Below are positions 1 through 10,935 of a stretch of 64,000 nucleotides of DNA, piece by piece. Position numbers and translations under genes: made by a program. Numbering within the stretch: the first letter of the stretch is position 1; every line of letters begins with the position of its first letter. Source of the stretch: Omphiscola glabra (taxonomy: Eukaryota > Mollusca > Gastropoda > Lymnaeidae); contig OZ024802.1 of NCBI GenBank assembly GCA_964017045.1, positions 13,466,435-13,530,434 on the forward strand, written 5' to 3'. The notes below the pieces were generated by a model. It worked only from the letters and a program-made list of their open reading frames with translations. It did not search any database and was not told the origin of the DNA.

Positions 1-299
1 CTACAGAAACCTATAAAAAGTACAGTTTTATTGGATGTCTAATTAATCTTGTTAATTGTTTAAAAAATATTTAATTTCATGATTTCAATTGATGCGCACC
101 CTTGATATGCTAATGGCTTTGTTTTGTCTTATGGTAACCCACCACTGCAACTAACCTGTAAAGAAATGTTAACAGCTTGCTTGGACATTTAAATAATTTA
201 CAATACATTCACAGTCATTTATTTCGTTTGCTAATTTTATAGAAACAATTTTTTAAAAGTACCAATATAAGTAAAATTAATAATTTCAATGAAAATTAC
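1..299. other. AT-rich non-coding sequence
   Basis: I see no ORF, RNA gene or structured repeat here. Confidence 0.6.
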
Positions 300-830
300 A
301 TGCTGGTCTAGCTGCTCTTGAAATACAACTTCTGGACGATGCCGCAAGAACAAAACGTTACGTGGGCATGACAAAAGATACTATTCAATTTGGTTAAATT
401 GCCACAATGCTTACCATGTCTGTGCCCAATCACTCACTGGCCATTTGCTGGTCCTAGCAAATAGCTCAAATCTGGTGAGCCATCCATCTAATTGATCAAC
501 TCCATCTTTGAATGGTGGAAGCTTGGGCTGCTGGTTGACTATCAGAACCATTGGGACTCAAACCACTGGCTAGTTCCAATCTCTTTGCTTCTAACATCGC
601 CTTTCTCTCCACCGCCCTCTCTAACCACTTGTTTGTTCCAATCTCTTGGCTTCTAATGTCGCCTATATTTCCGCCGCCTCTTTTTTAGCCACTGACTTTT
701 TCAAATTTCTTTGCTTATAATGTCGCCTCTCTCTCCACCGCCCCTCTTTCAGCTGCTTTCTCTGCAGTTTTTCTCCTCTAAACTCTAGAGCTACTATTTC
801 ACCCAGAATTATAACGGGCATCCTCGTCAG
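300..830 (-). pseudogene. Gag-like relic of a Ty3/Gypsy retrotransposon
   Basis: Read on the minus strand, about 525 to 418 encodes a Gag-like stretch beginning KLPPFKDGVDQLDGWL and continuing TRFELFARTSKWPVSDW. This is the pattern at the start of the Gag capsid-like region in many invertebrate Gypsy elements. Just upstream (830-560) lie charged, repetitive Arg/Glu/Ala-rich blocks such as KAMLEAKRLEL, in a frame that overlaps and shifts at the junction, so the copy is broken. The main element at 3.3-8.3 kb has the same arrangement (charged coiled coil, then a KxPxFxxGVDxLD-like start), so both belong to one broad Gag family. No pol follows downstream on the minus strand. It is a truncated fragment. 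Confidence 0.6.
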
Positions 831-2334
831 GTATCCTGTAAATATCGTATTATATTATATTCAAATGAATGAAAAATTATATTAAATTCTAATGATTGAA
901 AATGGTTAATCTTAACCACATAACAAACAGATTATTGAAACAAATTAACATTCTTACCGGTTCTTCTTTTTTCTCTCATTATAAATTGAAAATTCTGATT
1001 TCCTGAAGACGTCCTTCAATAATGGAACTTGAAAAAATTTGTGGTTGTTGTCCATTAGACCAATCACAATGAGAGCTTCTGAAGCCTGCAACAATTAAAA
1101 TCAGATTACAGTGACATCCTAAAATTCTGAAGTGTTCATCCTTTTTAAGTCAATCCAGGAACCTTGAAAAAAAGCCCGGTATGATTTTAACATAATAATA
1201 ATTACTTATTTTAAGTATATATTTGTTAACTTACTACAGTGTACAAATTATTTTAAGTTGCACTTTTATAAAAAAAATCAATTTAAAAATAGAGCTCCAT
1301 TTTCTCAGATTCCATGATAATTTGAAAGTCTAAAACCTGCACACCATGTCTCCTCTGTTCTTGTGAGGATATTGTAAAAAATATGAAAAAGCCATAATAG
1401 TTATCCATTTGAAAATGTTTAGAGATTTATAAAAATCCAGCTTTTAAATAGAATTTTAAATCAGGGCTCGTACAGAATTCACAAACTTTCCCAAATCTTC
1501 AGAGACCTTTTTTGTAAAAATTTCAAATATTTATTTAATATTATATTCTAAAGAGAAAAAAATGCATGGGTGGCAACCGGCAGGCCGCGGCTAAAGGTAT
1601 AAACAATATATATATGCAAAATTCCCCATCTTTGTGTTGACACAGAAAATAATTCATAATCCTTATCAATAATGTTGAAAAATTCTGAATCACTTTCATA
1701 TTGGCACCATAGCCTTTGCTCACCTTAGCCCTGTCACATCTTGAACACAGTTTCTGAGCCCTTTCATATTGGTACCATCATCATAAATCTTCTTGCCACT
1801 GTTTTTATAGAGAATAAATCTTTGTTCAATTCCTGTCAACCTTCAATCTGGTAGAATCAAAGATAAATTTCAATTAAATGAATTTTGTTATTATTATCCA
1901 CTTTTATATATCAAGTTTCCAAGATTTTATTTTTTTTATGAATTGTAACAGTTGAAGTGAGCCATCCTTCCCTATGAACTGTAAGATTTGAAGTGGGCTA
2001 TCCTTCCAAATTTTTATTTCTTTCTTGGATATTTTCCAGCAGTTTCATGAAGTTGTGTAAATGGGATTATTGTTTCTTGGATAACTCTGCAATATTATGT
2101 CTTATCCAGTCAGGAAACATATCTCTAGAGCTTTTTAATTGTTCTCTCAGGTCAACAAAACTTTGAATGATTTAGGGATTGCTAGTAACTTATCACTGGC
2201 ACTCACAGGCAATAAAAAATAATATTGAAAGTATGCATATGCTTCTTAAATTGCTTTGTGTATTATAGTACTGACTTGAGTGGAAGCCTACCTGGTTCCA
2301 ACTGAGCTCCTTGTGATGGGGGGTCCCATGCTGG
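831..2334. other. AT-rich stretch with no gene seen
   Basis: There are only short ORFs without recognisable motifs. Two small direct duplications are visible: a 'cttcatattgg'-type segment near 1695 and 1763, and an approximately 35-bp duplication at about 1940-2010 containing 'gggctatccttcc'-like sequence. I found no coding or RNA feature. Confidence 0.5.
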
Positions 2335-2510
2335 TGTGACCAAAGGTACGTTGTCTAGAGGTCGATCCTCTTCATATGGCCAAAGAACACATGTGTCTAG
2401 AACACCTTTTCTTTCAAGCTCCTAAAGAGCTGATGTAGTGAATGTTCAAATATCAAACAAACAGTGCAAAGATTCAGATTCGTAGTATTTATTTTCTTCA
2501 TATGCATGAC
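2335..2510 (+). repeat. Dispersed repeat, copy 1 (copy 2 at about 59.99-60.28 kb)
   Basis: The sequence from 'gaccaaaggtacgttg' to 'ttattttcttcatat' recurs in the same orientation near 59986-60280, with only scattered differences. In that copy the minus-strand frame stays open for longer, which suggests the repeat derives from a mobile element. I cannot name the family. Confidence 0.75.
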
Positions 2511-3295
2511 AGTAGAAAATGCATTGTGGTGACCTGACTTATGATATATTAGTGAGGGGTATCTCTCTTATGAGATCTCCTCTTGACACTCTGTCTAGGG
2601 ATTCGTTAATTAAGCCAAATTACCACACTGACATAATAACCTATCTATATACATATAGTATAGACTGAAACGAAGTCTTGGTTAAAGGAGAAAATAACTA
2701 CAAGTATTTATTGAATAATAATATTTACAAATTCCTCCGTAATACACTCTTGGTGATTAATATATATACATCAAATAGAAGTCCTCTAATTAGACTGATA
2801 TTTCAATGCACTGCAAGTGTCACTTACATACTGATTTATCATCATTATAAATGCTATATTGCTCAAGGTTCTAGGTTCAATCTTTGGTGACTTAGCCTTT
2901 ACAAAATAACCACGGTCAGTTCGTGTGCATGTTTTCTGACATCAATAATAGCATAAAAATCAAATAGATATTAATGAACAAGTTAAAAAAATGACTTATT
3001 TGAAACATTGTATCATCATTCATAAATTGCAAGTCAATACTAATGGCATGGCAATACATTGTAGAATTATGACATCTATAGTTAAACATACATAATAATA
3101 GTTAAATTAAATATCTGTATCATCTCAATGTTTTCATAAAATTAATTTGAGCAGATATGTAAATACAATGTCACAAATATTTCAATGTTTACAGCACATG
3201 ATTTCGAAAAAATCTTTATTAGTGCAAATGTGAAAAAAGAGAAGGAAAAAAAAGTCAACATCTGAGCTTGTGTGGACAGCCATGAATTGTCCCGT
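2511..3295. other. AT-rich stretch with no gene seen
   Basis: I see no convincing feature. It lies at the 3' side of the minus-strand Gypsy element and may hold part of its 3' LTR, but no second LTR copy was found to confirm this. Confidence 0.4.
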
Positions 3296-3301
3296 CAATG
3301 T

Positions 3302-3901
3302 TTACAAATAAGACAGTGGAATGTTTCGTTTATCCCCTTGTCTTAAAAAATTGTGGAGGTTATACGATCCACCTACCTCCCCCCTCTCTCTTCTCGTGTC
3401 TGACCTGCACGGTTCAGTGGTCACGTAGTCACCCCGCAAGTTTTTTATACCCAAAGACAAATTTTCTCCACCCCGAGCTGTCACTTCTCCCTTGTCACAA
3501 CCAACATCATGGTTGAAAGCACAAAAATGTTTTACATTATCAGACATGTTAAATTTAGACAAATTAATAATTGTGAAGTTGCTATTTCCATCGTCTGTAG
3601 ATGGAAACACTTCACAATCTTCACCCCCAAGGCGGTGACAGTCATCATCCGTGAAATGTTCACAAAAACTTAAGTTTAATTTGGGAACAGGCGAAAACGG
3701 TGATCTCCCCTCCTCCTCAAAACATAACAACTCGCATGAGCTTGACTCAGGAGTGTTTGTGAACTTTGTCAAAAGTTCAACCTGACGACATTTAGTGGTC
3801 GCTGCATTGGTCAAGGTTACGGTCTCCACTTCATGGTTACCGCAGCTTGTCCCAGTTATAATCATGACACCTCGCTTGCGTGGAAGCGGTAGGTGGTTCA
3901 T
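3302..3901 (-). CDS. Uncharacterised 199-codon ORF at the 3' end of the Gypsy element
   Basis: It is an open minus-strand frame downstream of RNase H, rich in Cys, His, Asn and charged residues, with no motif I recognise. It could be an accessory 3' ORF of the retroelement or a chance frame. Its last third crosses the purine-rich tract, which argues against a true protein all the way to its stop. I do not assign a function. Confidence 0.3.
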   Translation of the reverse strand: MNHLPLPRKRGVMIITGTSCGNHEVETVTLTNAATTKCRQVELLTKFTNTPESSSCELLCFEEEGRSPFSPVPKLNLSFCEHFTDDDCHRLGGEDCEVFPSTDDGNSNFTIINLSKFNMSDNVKHFCAFNHDVGCDKGEVTARGGENLSLGIKNLRGDYVTTEPCRSDTRRERGEVGGSYNLHNFLRQGDKRNIPLSYL

Positions 3902-4109
3902 GAAATCAACACCTGTGGGTGTGTTACCTTAGTTATTAAAAGTCCCCGGTACACACTAAATCTCAGGCACTCTATCAACATCAATAAGTGGAGATTCACT
4001 AACAGTAGATTCACAATCAATAAGAGCATCCAAATCATCATATAAACCCTCAACACTAGGTTCACAATCAATATTATTTACAAAATTGCCATATGAAGCA
4101 TCATTTGCT

Positions 4110-4552
4110 TCATAAACCTCAGAACGTCAGCCAAAACATTTTCAGCACCCGCCATTGGTAAAATTCATTGTAAAATTGTATTCCTGCAACGTTAAAGCCC
4201 ATCTCGCAACCCGATTATTAATGGACTTTGATTTTTGTAGAACCATCAACGGTTTGTGGTCAGTCTCGATTGTGATGTGACAACCATATAGGTATCGCGA
4301 AAACTTTGGTGTGATTGTCCAGACGACCCCCAAACATTCCTTCTCTATAATCGAGTATCGGGTCTCGCGAGGTAGCAGTTTCCTACTCGCATAAGCTATG
4401 GGGTGAAGTAGGCCATGTCGTTCCTGCATTAAACAACCCCTTATAGCGGTATCGCTCGTGTCCGTTTGGCTCACGAATTCAATATCTAGGTCTGGAAGAA
4501 TGAGCAATGGCTGTGTAGAAAAAGCATGTTGCAGTTTCTCTAAAGCTTCCAC
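4110..4552 (-). pseudogene. RNase H of the GMR1-like element
   Basis: The 136-residue open frame carries the Gypsy RNase H signature. It includes a connection segment ending in TQPLLILPDLD, the QTDTSDTAIRGCL block with the first Asp, YASRKLLPRETRYS, the catalytic Glu in EKECLGVVW, and the Asp in ETDHKPL. After a frame change the end of the domain (AENVLADVLR) is readable at about 4140-4110. It would degrade the RNA strand of the hybrid. It follows RT directly and ends the element's recognisable pol. Confidence 0.8.
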
Positions 4553-4658
4553 GCACTGACTTGTCCACTGAACTTTCTCCGGTTTTCCTTTTTTTTGTCA
4601 GGTCTGAAAAAATGCCTGAAATACCTGCGAAATCAGGTACAAATCAGGTACAAATTGT

Positions 4659-5410
4659 CTATAATACCCAATAAGTCCAAGCAAACTTTTTTACTTGTCT
4701 TTTGGTATGTGGCGCTTTGATGTTTATTATTTTACTGATAACACCTTGTTTTGGCTTCTGTGTACCCTGTCCTACTATGTGGCCTAAAAACTCGATTTCT
4801 GTGAAGCCAATTTCCATTTTTGTGGGTCGATCTGTCAAGCCTGCGTTTTCTAGTCTATTTAGTACTTGCTCTAGTGCCTTGTTATGTTCTTTTATAGAAC
4901 TGCAGAAGACGCATATGTTATAACAAAAAACTGACTGCATTTTTCTGCCCATCAAGAACCATGCAGCATGCAAACGTGGCCGGTGCATTACATAGCCTAA
5001 AAGGCATGTATTTAAATTGGTATAAGCCCAAGTCCATTTGAAATGCTGTATATTTTCTAGAGTTCTCATCAACTGGTATTTGCCAGTACCCTTTTACCAA
5101 GTTAATTTTTTAGAAATACTTGGCATTTCTTAGTTGAACGATCAAAATTCTTGATTAGGAATCGGTTCTGCGTCCGACACGGTTATTGCATTTAATTTTC
5201 TATAGTTGATGCAGAAGCGAGTGGATCCATCTTTTTTCTTTACTAAAACGATAGGTAAGGAATAAGAGGAGGATGACTCTTCTATAATGTCTTTTTCCAT
5301 CTGATGAACTTCCTTAATGATTGTCTCCTTCGATGAAAATGGTATTGGGTATGGTCTTAGACAGATGGGTTTATTATTAGTTACGTCAATGGAATGAGTA
5401 ACTAGTGATG
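4659..5410 (-). pseudogene. Reverse transcriptase of the GMR1-like element
   Basis: RT fingers are readable at 5400-5160 (minus): KPICLRPYPIPF, then SLPIVLVKKKDGSTRFCINY and RKLNAI, typical of Gypsy RT. The palm follows at 5100-4920, with the QIPV and KYTAFQ blocks. The catalytic YxDD region near 4900 is damaged: it reads FCYNICVF rather than a clear double-Asp. EFLGHIVG (about 4780) marks the start of the thumb. Frameshifts separate the blocks. The RT is inactive. Confidence 0.75.
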
Positions 5411-5774
5411 TCTTTCCTGGTTAATTGGTGATTGTGTCGGTGTATTATGTAATATATCCTCCACTATTTGTCTTTCGTCCTGAGTGAGATCTGGATTGAT
5501 CCTTACATCTTTAATAGTTTTGGTTTTCTCTATGGTTTGGGTAGTCACTGTATTTATACTTCTGGGCTCGTTGTCCTCCTCATTATCTTCTATTACTACT
5601 GCCTATGCCGCTACCGATTCCTTATTTTTAATTGTCTTATTCATTTTCCTGATGACACTCTAATTATTTTGTTTCTGACTTGTTACCTGCCCATGTTCCT
5701 TGTCCCTTTTAAAATATTCAACTAACATATTTACATGGTAAGTCTTTCTCTTTCCTTTCTCTAAGATGATATAG

Positions 5775-6830
5775 TTAAGTTCCCCTATTTTGTCTACTAC
5801 TGTATACGGACCGTGCCAACGTGCTCTCTGTAGTTCTCCCCGTGGAGGGTTGCATGACTACAACTAGACACCCTATATTAATAGTTTTATTACAGGCTTT
5901 CTGGTTGTACATTTGCTCCTGTTTAACCATAGCTTCTTTTAGGTTCCTACTTGCCAGTGTGCCACTCACTCGCAATCGATCTTGTAATTTTTCAATGTAC
6001 TCATGAGTTGTTTTTTTCTCTGCCTGGTCAGTCTTTCCAGCAAAAATGTTTCTTAGGATATTTATGGGCCCACTTATCTTTCACCCCAACATCAAATCAA
6101 AAGGAGAAAATCCTGTTGATTCATTTTTGCAATCCCTATAAGTGAATGATACCTGGGACATGCGATTCCCAGTCTTTAGGATGATCCATAGACAATTTAG
6201 TAAGTAAGGTTTTGAGAGTGCCATTAAAACGTTCAACCATACCATTGCTTTGAGGGTGTAATGGGGTACTGAAGCGTTGTGTTATGCCCATAAGTTTAGT
6301 CACTTGATTCATCAGATTGCACTTAAATTGACCTCCGTTGTCTGATAAAATTTCGTCTGGTAATCCCATTCTAGTAAATATTGTTAAAGTGCCTCCTGAA
6401 TGTTCTCGGCACTTATTCTTTTAAGGGGTATTGCTTCTGGCCACCTAGTTGCTTTGTTGTCTACAAGAGTAAGGATGTAACGATATCCCTTCGCGGATGT
6501 TGGTATTATGGGACCGACGAGGTCAATATTTACTTTCCCCCATGGCTTTTCGGTTAACTCCATTTTGCCAAGGAGGGCAATACCTCCAGCGCTTTGGTTT
6601 TTCACATTTTGACGCACGTCACAGGTCTTACAATAATATCTGACATCTTTTTGTTATGCCAGGCCACCAGAATTCTGCCAAAGCTCTTGCCTTTGTACGA
6701 GCTATCCCCATGTGTGCTGAAAAGCTATTATCATGAGCTATTTCTAGCACTATTTTTCTTAATGATTTTGGAACAGCTAATTGTTCTCAAACATTGTTCT
6801 GACTGTTACTACTTTGACAAAACTCTCTAA
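5775..6830 (-). pseudogene. Integrase of the GMR1-like element
   Basis: The N-terminal HHCC zinc domain is visible on the minus strand at about 6740-6610: AHDNSFSAHMG supplies the two His, and YYCKTCDVRQ, after a frame change, the two Cys. The catalytic core follows at 6617-6384, with the first acidic residue in NIDLVGP. It continues at 6369-6136, where LSDNGGQF holds the second Asp and a HPQSNGMVERFNGTLK block the catalytic Glu. A post-core segment is readable at 5975-5775. The key residues remain but the frame is split. Its position upstream of RT, immediately after the protease, is the notable point. Confidence 0.8.
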
Positions 6831-6980
6831 CTAAAAGTCCATCTCTGTATCTAAATTGTGATGGTCTACCCGCCCTAATTTGTCTCCTAGCGTGCTCGTG
6901 CGCACGTCTCAGTGTGAAATCATTTTGCTGTAACGTTCTAAACTTATCCTCATTTACCTCTAGTTCTGTTATGTGTCATT

Positions 6981-7295
6981 TTATCTGGTCAATCTCCCCT
7001 CTGACCTTTTCCCCTGTGCCCTGGTAACAACTGCGGCTGTTACTACGGTATCACTTCCCATTGTTGCCCCCTTTATGTTTCCGATAATTAAATCAACTGG
7101 TGAGTCCTTTAATATGGCCGCCTTTGTCCATCCTGTAAAGTGAGGTGATTTTATGTAGATGTTTCCTAGTCTATAAACCATCTTTTGCCCATCAAACAAA
7201 ATACATGTCACTGTTTCGTTAAGTCTCCGTCCCTTAAATTCACATATAATAGATTCCCTTACTCTCACAATTTCACATCCTGTGTCCCGTATCAC
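6981..7295 (-). pseudogene. Retropepsin (aspartic protease) of the GMR1-like element
   Basis: The open frame begins with a catalytic-type Asp-Thr-Gly (RDTGCEIV). It continues with a DGQ-type turn, a HFTGWTKA block and the flap-to-C-terminal motif DLIIGN, the usual landmarks of the retroviral-type protease in this Gypsy group. Its role would be polyprotein maturation. It is about 100 residues long, normal for the domain, and sits between Gag and integrase. The frame is open here but its neighbours are broken. Confidence 0.7.
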
Positions 7296-7389
7296 TTTTA
7301 CCTTAATACCATTTTCCGTCTCTTCTTTGTCATCTTTTATCCCCTCTGTTCACATAACTGGGCGCTTCTCTAAAATTTATATCCCTATG

Positions 7390-8290
7390 GTATTGCTGTA
7401 ATCTCCTGCAGTCCTCGATATGTCCCGGTCAGCGGCAGAAATGGCAGTAGCGTTTTTCCCTCTCTGTGTTTCTGTAAATCCGTTGATTTATATTTCTTTC
7501 AGATCCCTTAGCGTTGAAAGCTAAGCATGACACACCTGATGATCCATGCGTATCATACGCCTGTGTGTCCGTGCGTGTCAGGATTTAAGTTGAATGTGCT
7601 GCCATATAATTATCCCCCCTAGCAATGACGGCATCAAGAGTCATGTTATTTGTTTCTAATATGTGTTCTTCTATGTCTTGATTTACCGTTAGGAGTATCT
7701 GTCCACTACTGTCAGTGCGAACAAATTTTCATAAGTTTTCTCTGACTTCGATAATTCAATCCATCTAGCTAGATAATGGCTGATCCTGTTTGCATAAGTC
7801 ATCAGGCCCTCGTCTTTGTCTACTGTCATCCTGGCCAGTTTATCCCTGTATCCCTGAGCTGTAAGTCTGAACTGTTTAGACAGTGCAGTTTTGACCTCAT
7901 CGTATGTGGCCTCAACTCCTGTCACGCACTCTGCGAAACAGACTGGGAGTAGTTCGGGTGGCATTCATTTTCTTAATTCATTGTTCCAACTCTCGATTGG
8001 CCATTTATTCTGTTAAGCTTCATCCTCAAACCGTGTGAGGAAGAAGTCCAAATGGTCAACCCGCCCGCCGAACATTGGCATTTTATATTTAGAGCGACCT
8101 GTGTTAGTCGATTGTTCTCTGAACCTGTCATCTACTTTTCCCTTGTCTAACTCAGCCGTTTCATTTCATGTTCTTGTATTCTCTTCTTTTCATCGCGCTC
8201 ATACGCGCGAATGGCTCGTTCCTTTTCGGCTTTTGCTATTTCTAGGGCTCGCCTATTTTCATCTTCTACTACTTTTTGTTCAGCTTACAC
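7390..8290 (-). pseudogene. Gag of the GMR1-like element
   Basis: The N-terminal part (about 8290-8130) is a highly charged Glu/Arg/Lys coiled coil. It is followed by the capsid-like start (8090-7990, motif MFGGRVDHLDFFLTRFE) and then an open segment at 7964-7689 with a TYDEVKTALSKQF-like region. Near 7440-7395 there is a zinc-knuckle remnant (CHFC, then GHIEDC) broken by an in-frame stop. The knuckle would bind RNA in the Gag particle. Several stops and a frame change make it non-functional. It lies directly upstream of the retropepsin, as expected for gag-pol. Confidence 0.7.
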
Positions 8291-8599
8291 AAATTTCCTC
8301 AATTCTATTGAAAAAACCTTCTAAAGAGCTTAAACTTAGTATAATATTACTTGACAATATATCAATATATTTAATTTAATTAAATTACCCAGACTTGGTC
8401 TCAGCGTAGGTGGCTTGCTCCTTGCAACAGCAAAACAGTAGTGGTGGTGTCCAGTAACAGGTAAACACCTCAGCAGTGGGGTACAATGTCAGAAAGGCAC
8501 AGGAACAGCAGCATACAGCAGCGTATAAGAAAAAGCTGGACAAAGAGCCAGCGACGTCTAGGAGGCAGCGATTAGAAGGAAACAGCAGGTACAGGTACA

Positions 8600-8815
8600 G
8601 CGGGTAAAGGAACACCATGTACAGGAACAGCGGGTACTGGGACAGCGGAACAGCAGCGGCTGCTGACAGGAACAGCAGGACAGCAGCGGCTGGTGACAGG
8701 AACAGCGGGACTCAGCTGCAGCAATGTACAGGAACAGCGGGACAGCAGCGGCTGATGACAGTAACAGTGGGACAGCAGCGGCTGGTGACATGTACAGTGG
8801 GATAGCAGTGTCTGG
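8600..8815. repeat. Approximately 30-bp GC-rich minisatellite (CAGC-rich)
   Basis: Repeated units contain 'ggaacagcgggacagcagcg' followed by 'gctggtgaca', in about six to seven diverged copies. All frames are open through it, so the small ORFs here are repeat artefacts. Its GC content stands out from the surrounding AT-rich DNA. Confidence 0.8.
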
Positions 8816-8921
8816 TGACTTTTTAGTTGCTTCATGCTTCATAAGACATTTCTACCAAGGGGTGAAGCTTGCACTTAAATTGGATTTATTGGAGCATCAT
8901 TTTTTAAGAAAATAAAGCAGC

Positions 8922-9470
8922 ATATAATCATGCTTCTAATATGACTGAAGCTGCATTTTTAGTACCATTGCCTAATGAGTTATACTTGCTCTTGGCTTAC
9001 AGGCACAGAATCAAGCAGTATATAATCATGCTTCTAATTTGACTGAAGCTGCTTTTTTAGTACCATTGCCTAATGAGTTGAACTTGCTCTTGGCTTTTAG
9101 GCACAGAATCAAGCAGTATATAATCATGCTTCTAATTTGACTGAAGCTGCTTTTTTAGTACCATTGCCTAATGAGTTGAACTTGCTCTTGGCTTTTAGGC
9201 ACAGAATCAAGCAGTATATAATCATGCTTCTAATTTGACTGAAGCTGCTTTTTTTAGTACCATTGCCTAATGAGTTGAACTTGCTCTTGGCTTTTAGGCA
9301 CAGAATCAAGCAGTATATAATCATGCTTCTAATTTGACTGAAGCTGCTTTTTTAGTACCATTGCCTAATGAGTTGAACTTGCTCTTGGCTTTTAGGCACA
9401 GAATCAAGCAGTATATAATCATGCTTCTAATTTGACTGAAGCTGCTTTTTTAGTACCATTGCCTAATGAG
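8922..9470. repeat. Tandem array of an approximately 98-bp unit, about 5.5 copies
   Basis: The phrase 'atataatcatgcttctaat' restarts at 8922, 9020 and 9118 and continues at the same spacing to about 9470. Copies are nearly identical, apart from the first and slight A/T-run length changes, so the array is young or homogenised. No coding potential is apparent. Confidence 0.9.
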
Positions 9471-9679
9471 GTGGGATTCGTACCAGTTATTTGTACCAGA
9501 GAGTGCTGTGGTCGTGGATGTATTAGGACAAGAGAGGCTGAGTGCTGCTACTTCTAAGGTTATTCTTTCACAGAGTTTATCTCAAATAATCTTATTCTTC
9601 TATATATTAAGGGGATTTGCAATGTTTCTGTGCCTGGTGTTGAGGATATTTCACTGGTTGTAAGAGTTACTTAGTGAGG

Positions 9680-9945
9680 GTATCATGCACTGGGGGTAGG
9701 AAGGCCAATAGACGCAAATGAGTCAAGAGTTGACGCCTCAGCTGTTCCTTTTGAAAGCTTGTTAAAGTCCCTGATTGTCTTTGGCAGGAATGAGCAGTTC
9801 CTATACTGGCTTCTCGCTGGTATGATCCGGAACTGCCTGTCATGGCCTCGTCGCTGTCTCTGGGGTAGAGGGACGAGTTTCTGTGCCAGAGCAGTGGAAT
9901 ATAATACAATACATATACTAATTGGCATTGGGAATAACACAAATA
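9680..9945 (-). pseudogene. LINE reverse-transcriptase C-terminal fragment
   Basis: The minus-strand frame reads RQFRIIP, then SFLPKTIRDFNKL and STLDSFAS. This is the common C-terminal pattern of jockey/CR1-type non-LTR retrotransposon proteins (aromatic-Pro-Arg-Thr-Arg-x-Trp-Asn-x-Leu, with Phe for Trp here, followed by a Leu-Asp-x-Phe motif). Only the last 80 or so residues remain, as expected of 5'-truncated LINE copies. Confidence 0.6.
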
Positions 9946-10200
9946 CACCTACTTGTTGACATGGAAATAATAAACATTCTAATACTAATTGTCATGTAAA
10001 TAGAACACATTCATATACTAATTGGCATGGAAATAATACACATTCTAATACTAATGGGCATGGGAATAGAACTCATTCATATATTAATGGGCATGGAAAT
10101 AAAACACATTCTAATACTAATTGGCATGGAAAGAACACACATTTATATACTAATTAACATTTAAATAACACATATTCATAAACTATTTGGCATTGATATA
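9895..10200. repeat. Approximately 33-bp minisatellite, array A
   Basis: Units resemble 'tatactaattggcatggaaa' followed by 'taacacattca', in about eight diverged copies. The same unit forms array B at 15310-15765. Confidence 0.85.
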
Positions 10201-10625
10201 CAAATATACATATGAAGAGATGATTTTCAAAATGCTGTTTCTCCATTTTTGGCATTTTGAGATGATCAACTTTTTCTGCTACACATTGATGGCTCAAATT
10301 TTCGGAAAAGTAAGTGTTAATATAGGCTTATATTCAAAATATAAGTTAGATTATGATGAAAATTGAAATGTGGGATTAATTAAAATGTATTTATTTACTT
10401 GGGTTAATTTCTTATTTTGTTTCAAAATGCTGTGTATCCCACTTCTTCTTAACAACAAAACGCTGTATATACATTTTGATAGGATAACATTCCAAGTACC
10501 AAATATTTCAGATTGTATATAAATTACAAACCACTTACCTACCAAAGTTAAATTATTGTGTATTATTAATGTTTTTTATTGATATATTTTAACTAAAACA
10601 GTATTATAAATGCTGGAAAGTCCCA

Positions 10626-10935
10626 TGGAATAGTGTAATGTTTAGACTGCTTCTGTCCCCTGCAATAGTGTAATGTTTAGACCGCTTCTGTCCCCTGTAA
10701 TAGTGTAATGTTTAGATTGCTTCTGTCCCCTGTAATAGTGTAATGTTTAGATTGCTTCTTTCCCCTGCAATAGTGTAATGTTTAGACTGCTTCTGTCCCC
10801 TGCAATAGTGTAATGTTTAGACTGCTTCTGTCCCCTGAAATAGTGTAATGTTTAGACTGCTTCTGTCCCCTGAAATAGTGTAATGTTTAGACTGCTTCTG
10901 TCCCCTGTAATAGTGTAATGTTAAGACTGCTACTT
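10626..10935. repeat. 35-bp tandem array, about nine copies
   Basis: Units contain 'tagtgtaatgtttagactgc' followed by 'ttctgtcccctgcaa'. Copies differ at only a few positions. Confidence 0.9.

Larger units (their letters stand above)
3300..8290 (-). mobile_element. Degenerate Ty3/Gypsy-type retrotransposon with GMR1-like (PR-IN-RT-RH) order
   Basis: Reading 5' to 3' on the minus strand, the recognisable domains are Gag with coiled coil and zinc knuckle (8290-7390), retropepsin (7295-6981), integrase (6830-5775), reverse transcriptase (5410-4659) and RNase H (4552-4110). RT and RNase H are Gypsy-like by sequence, yet integrase precedes RT. This order is typical of Ty1/Copia and known in Gypsy relatives called GMR1-like. 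Stops and frameshifts interrupt every domain, so the copy is dead. A purine-rich tract (minus strand, near 3370-3395) could be the polypurine tract, but no paired LTRs are evident: the 5' side runs into unrelated tandem repeats at 8.6 kb. Confidence 0.8.

Noticed and set aside
3340..3420. 3' LTR of the Gypsy element beginning after the purine tract
   Set aside because: No matching 5' LTR copy was found beyond the gag end, so LTR boundaries cannot be supported.
8385..8915. Overlapping ORFs on both strands, Ser/Cys/Ala-rich
   Set aside because: Open frames come from the CAGC-rich minisatellite. There is no motif or splice context.
8922..10935. CRISPR-like array of regular repeats
   Set aside because: Repeats are contiguous with no unique spacers, and the genome is eukaryotic.
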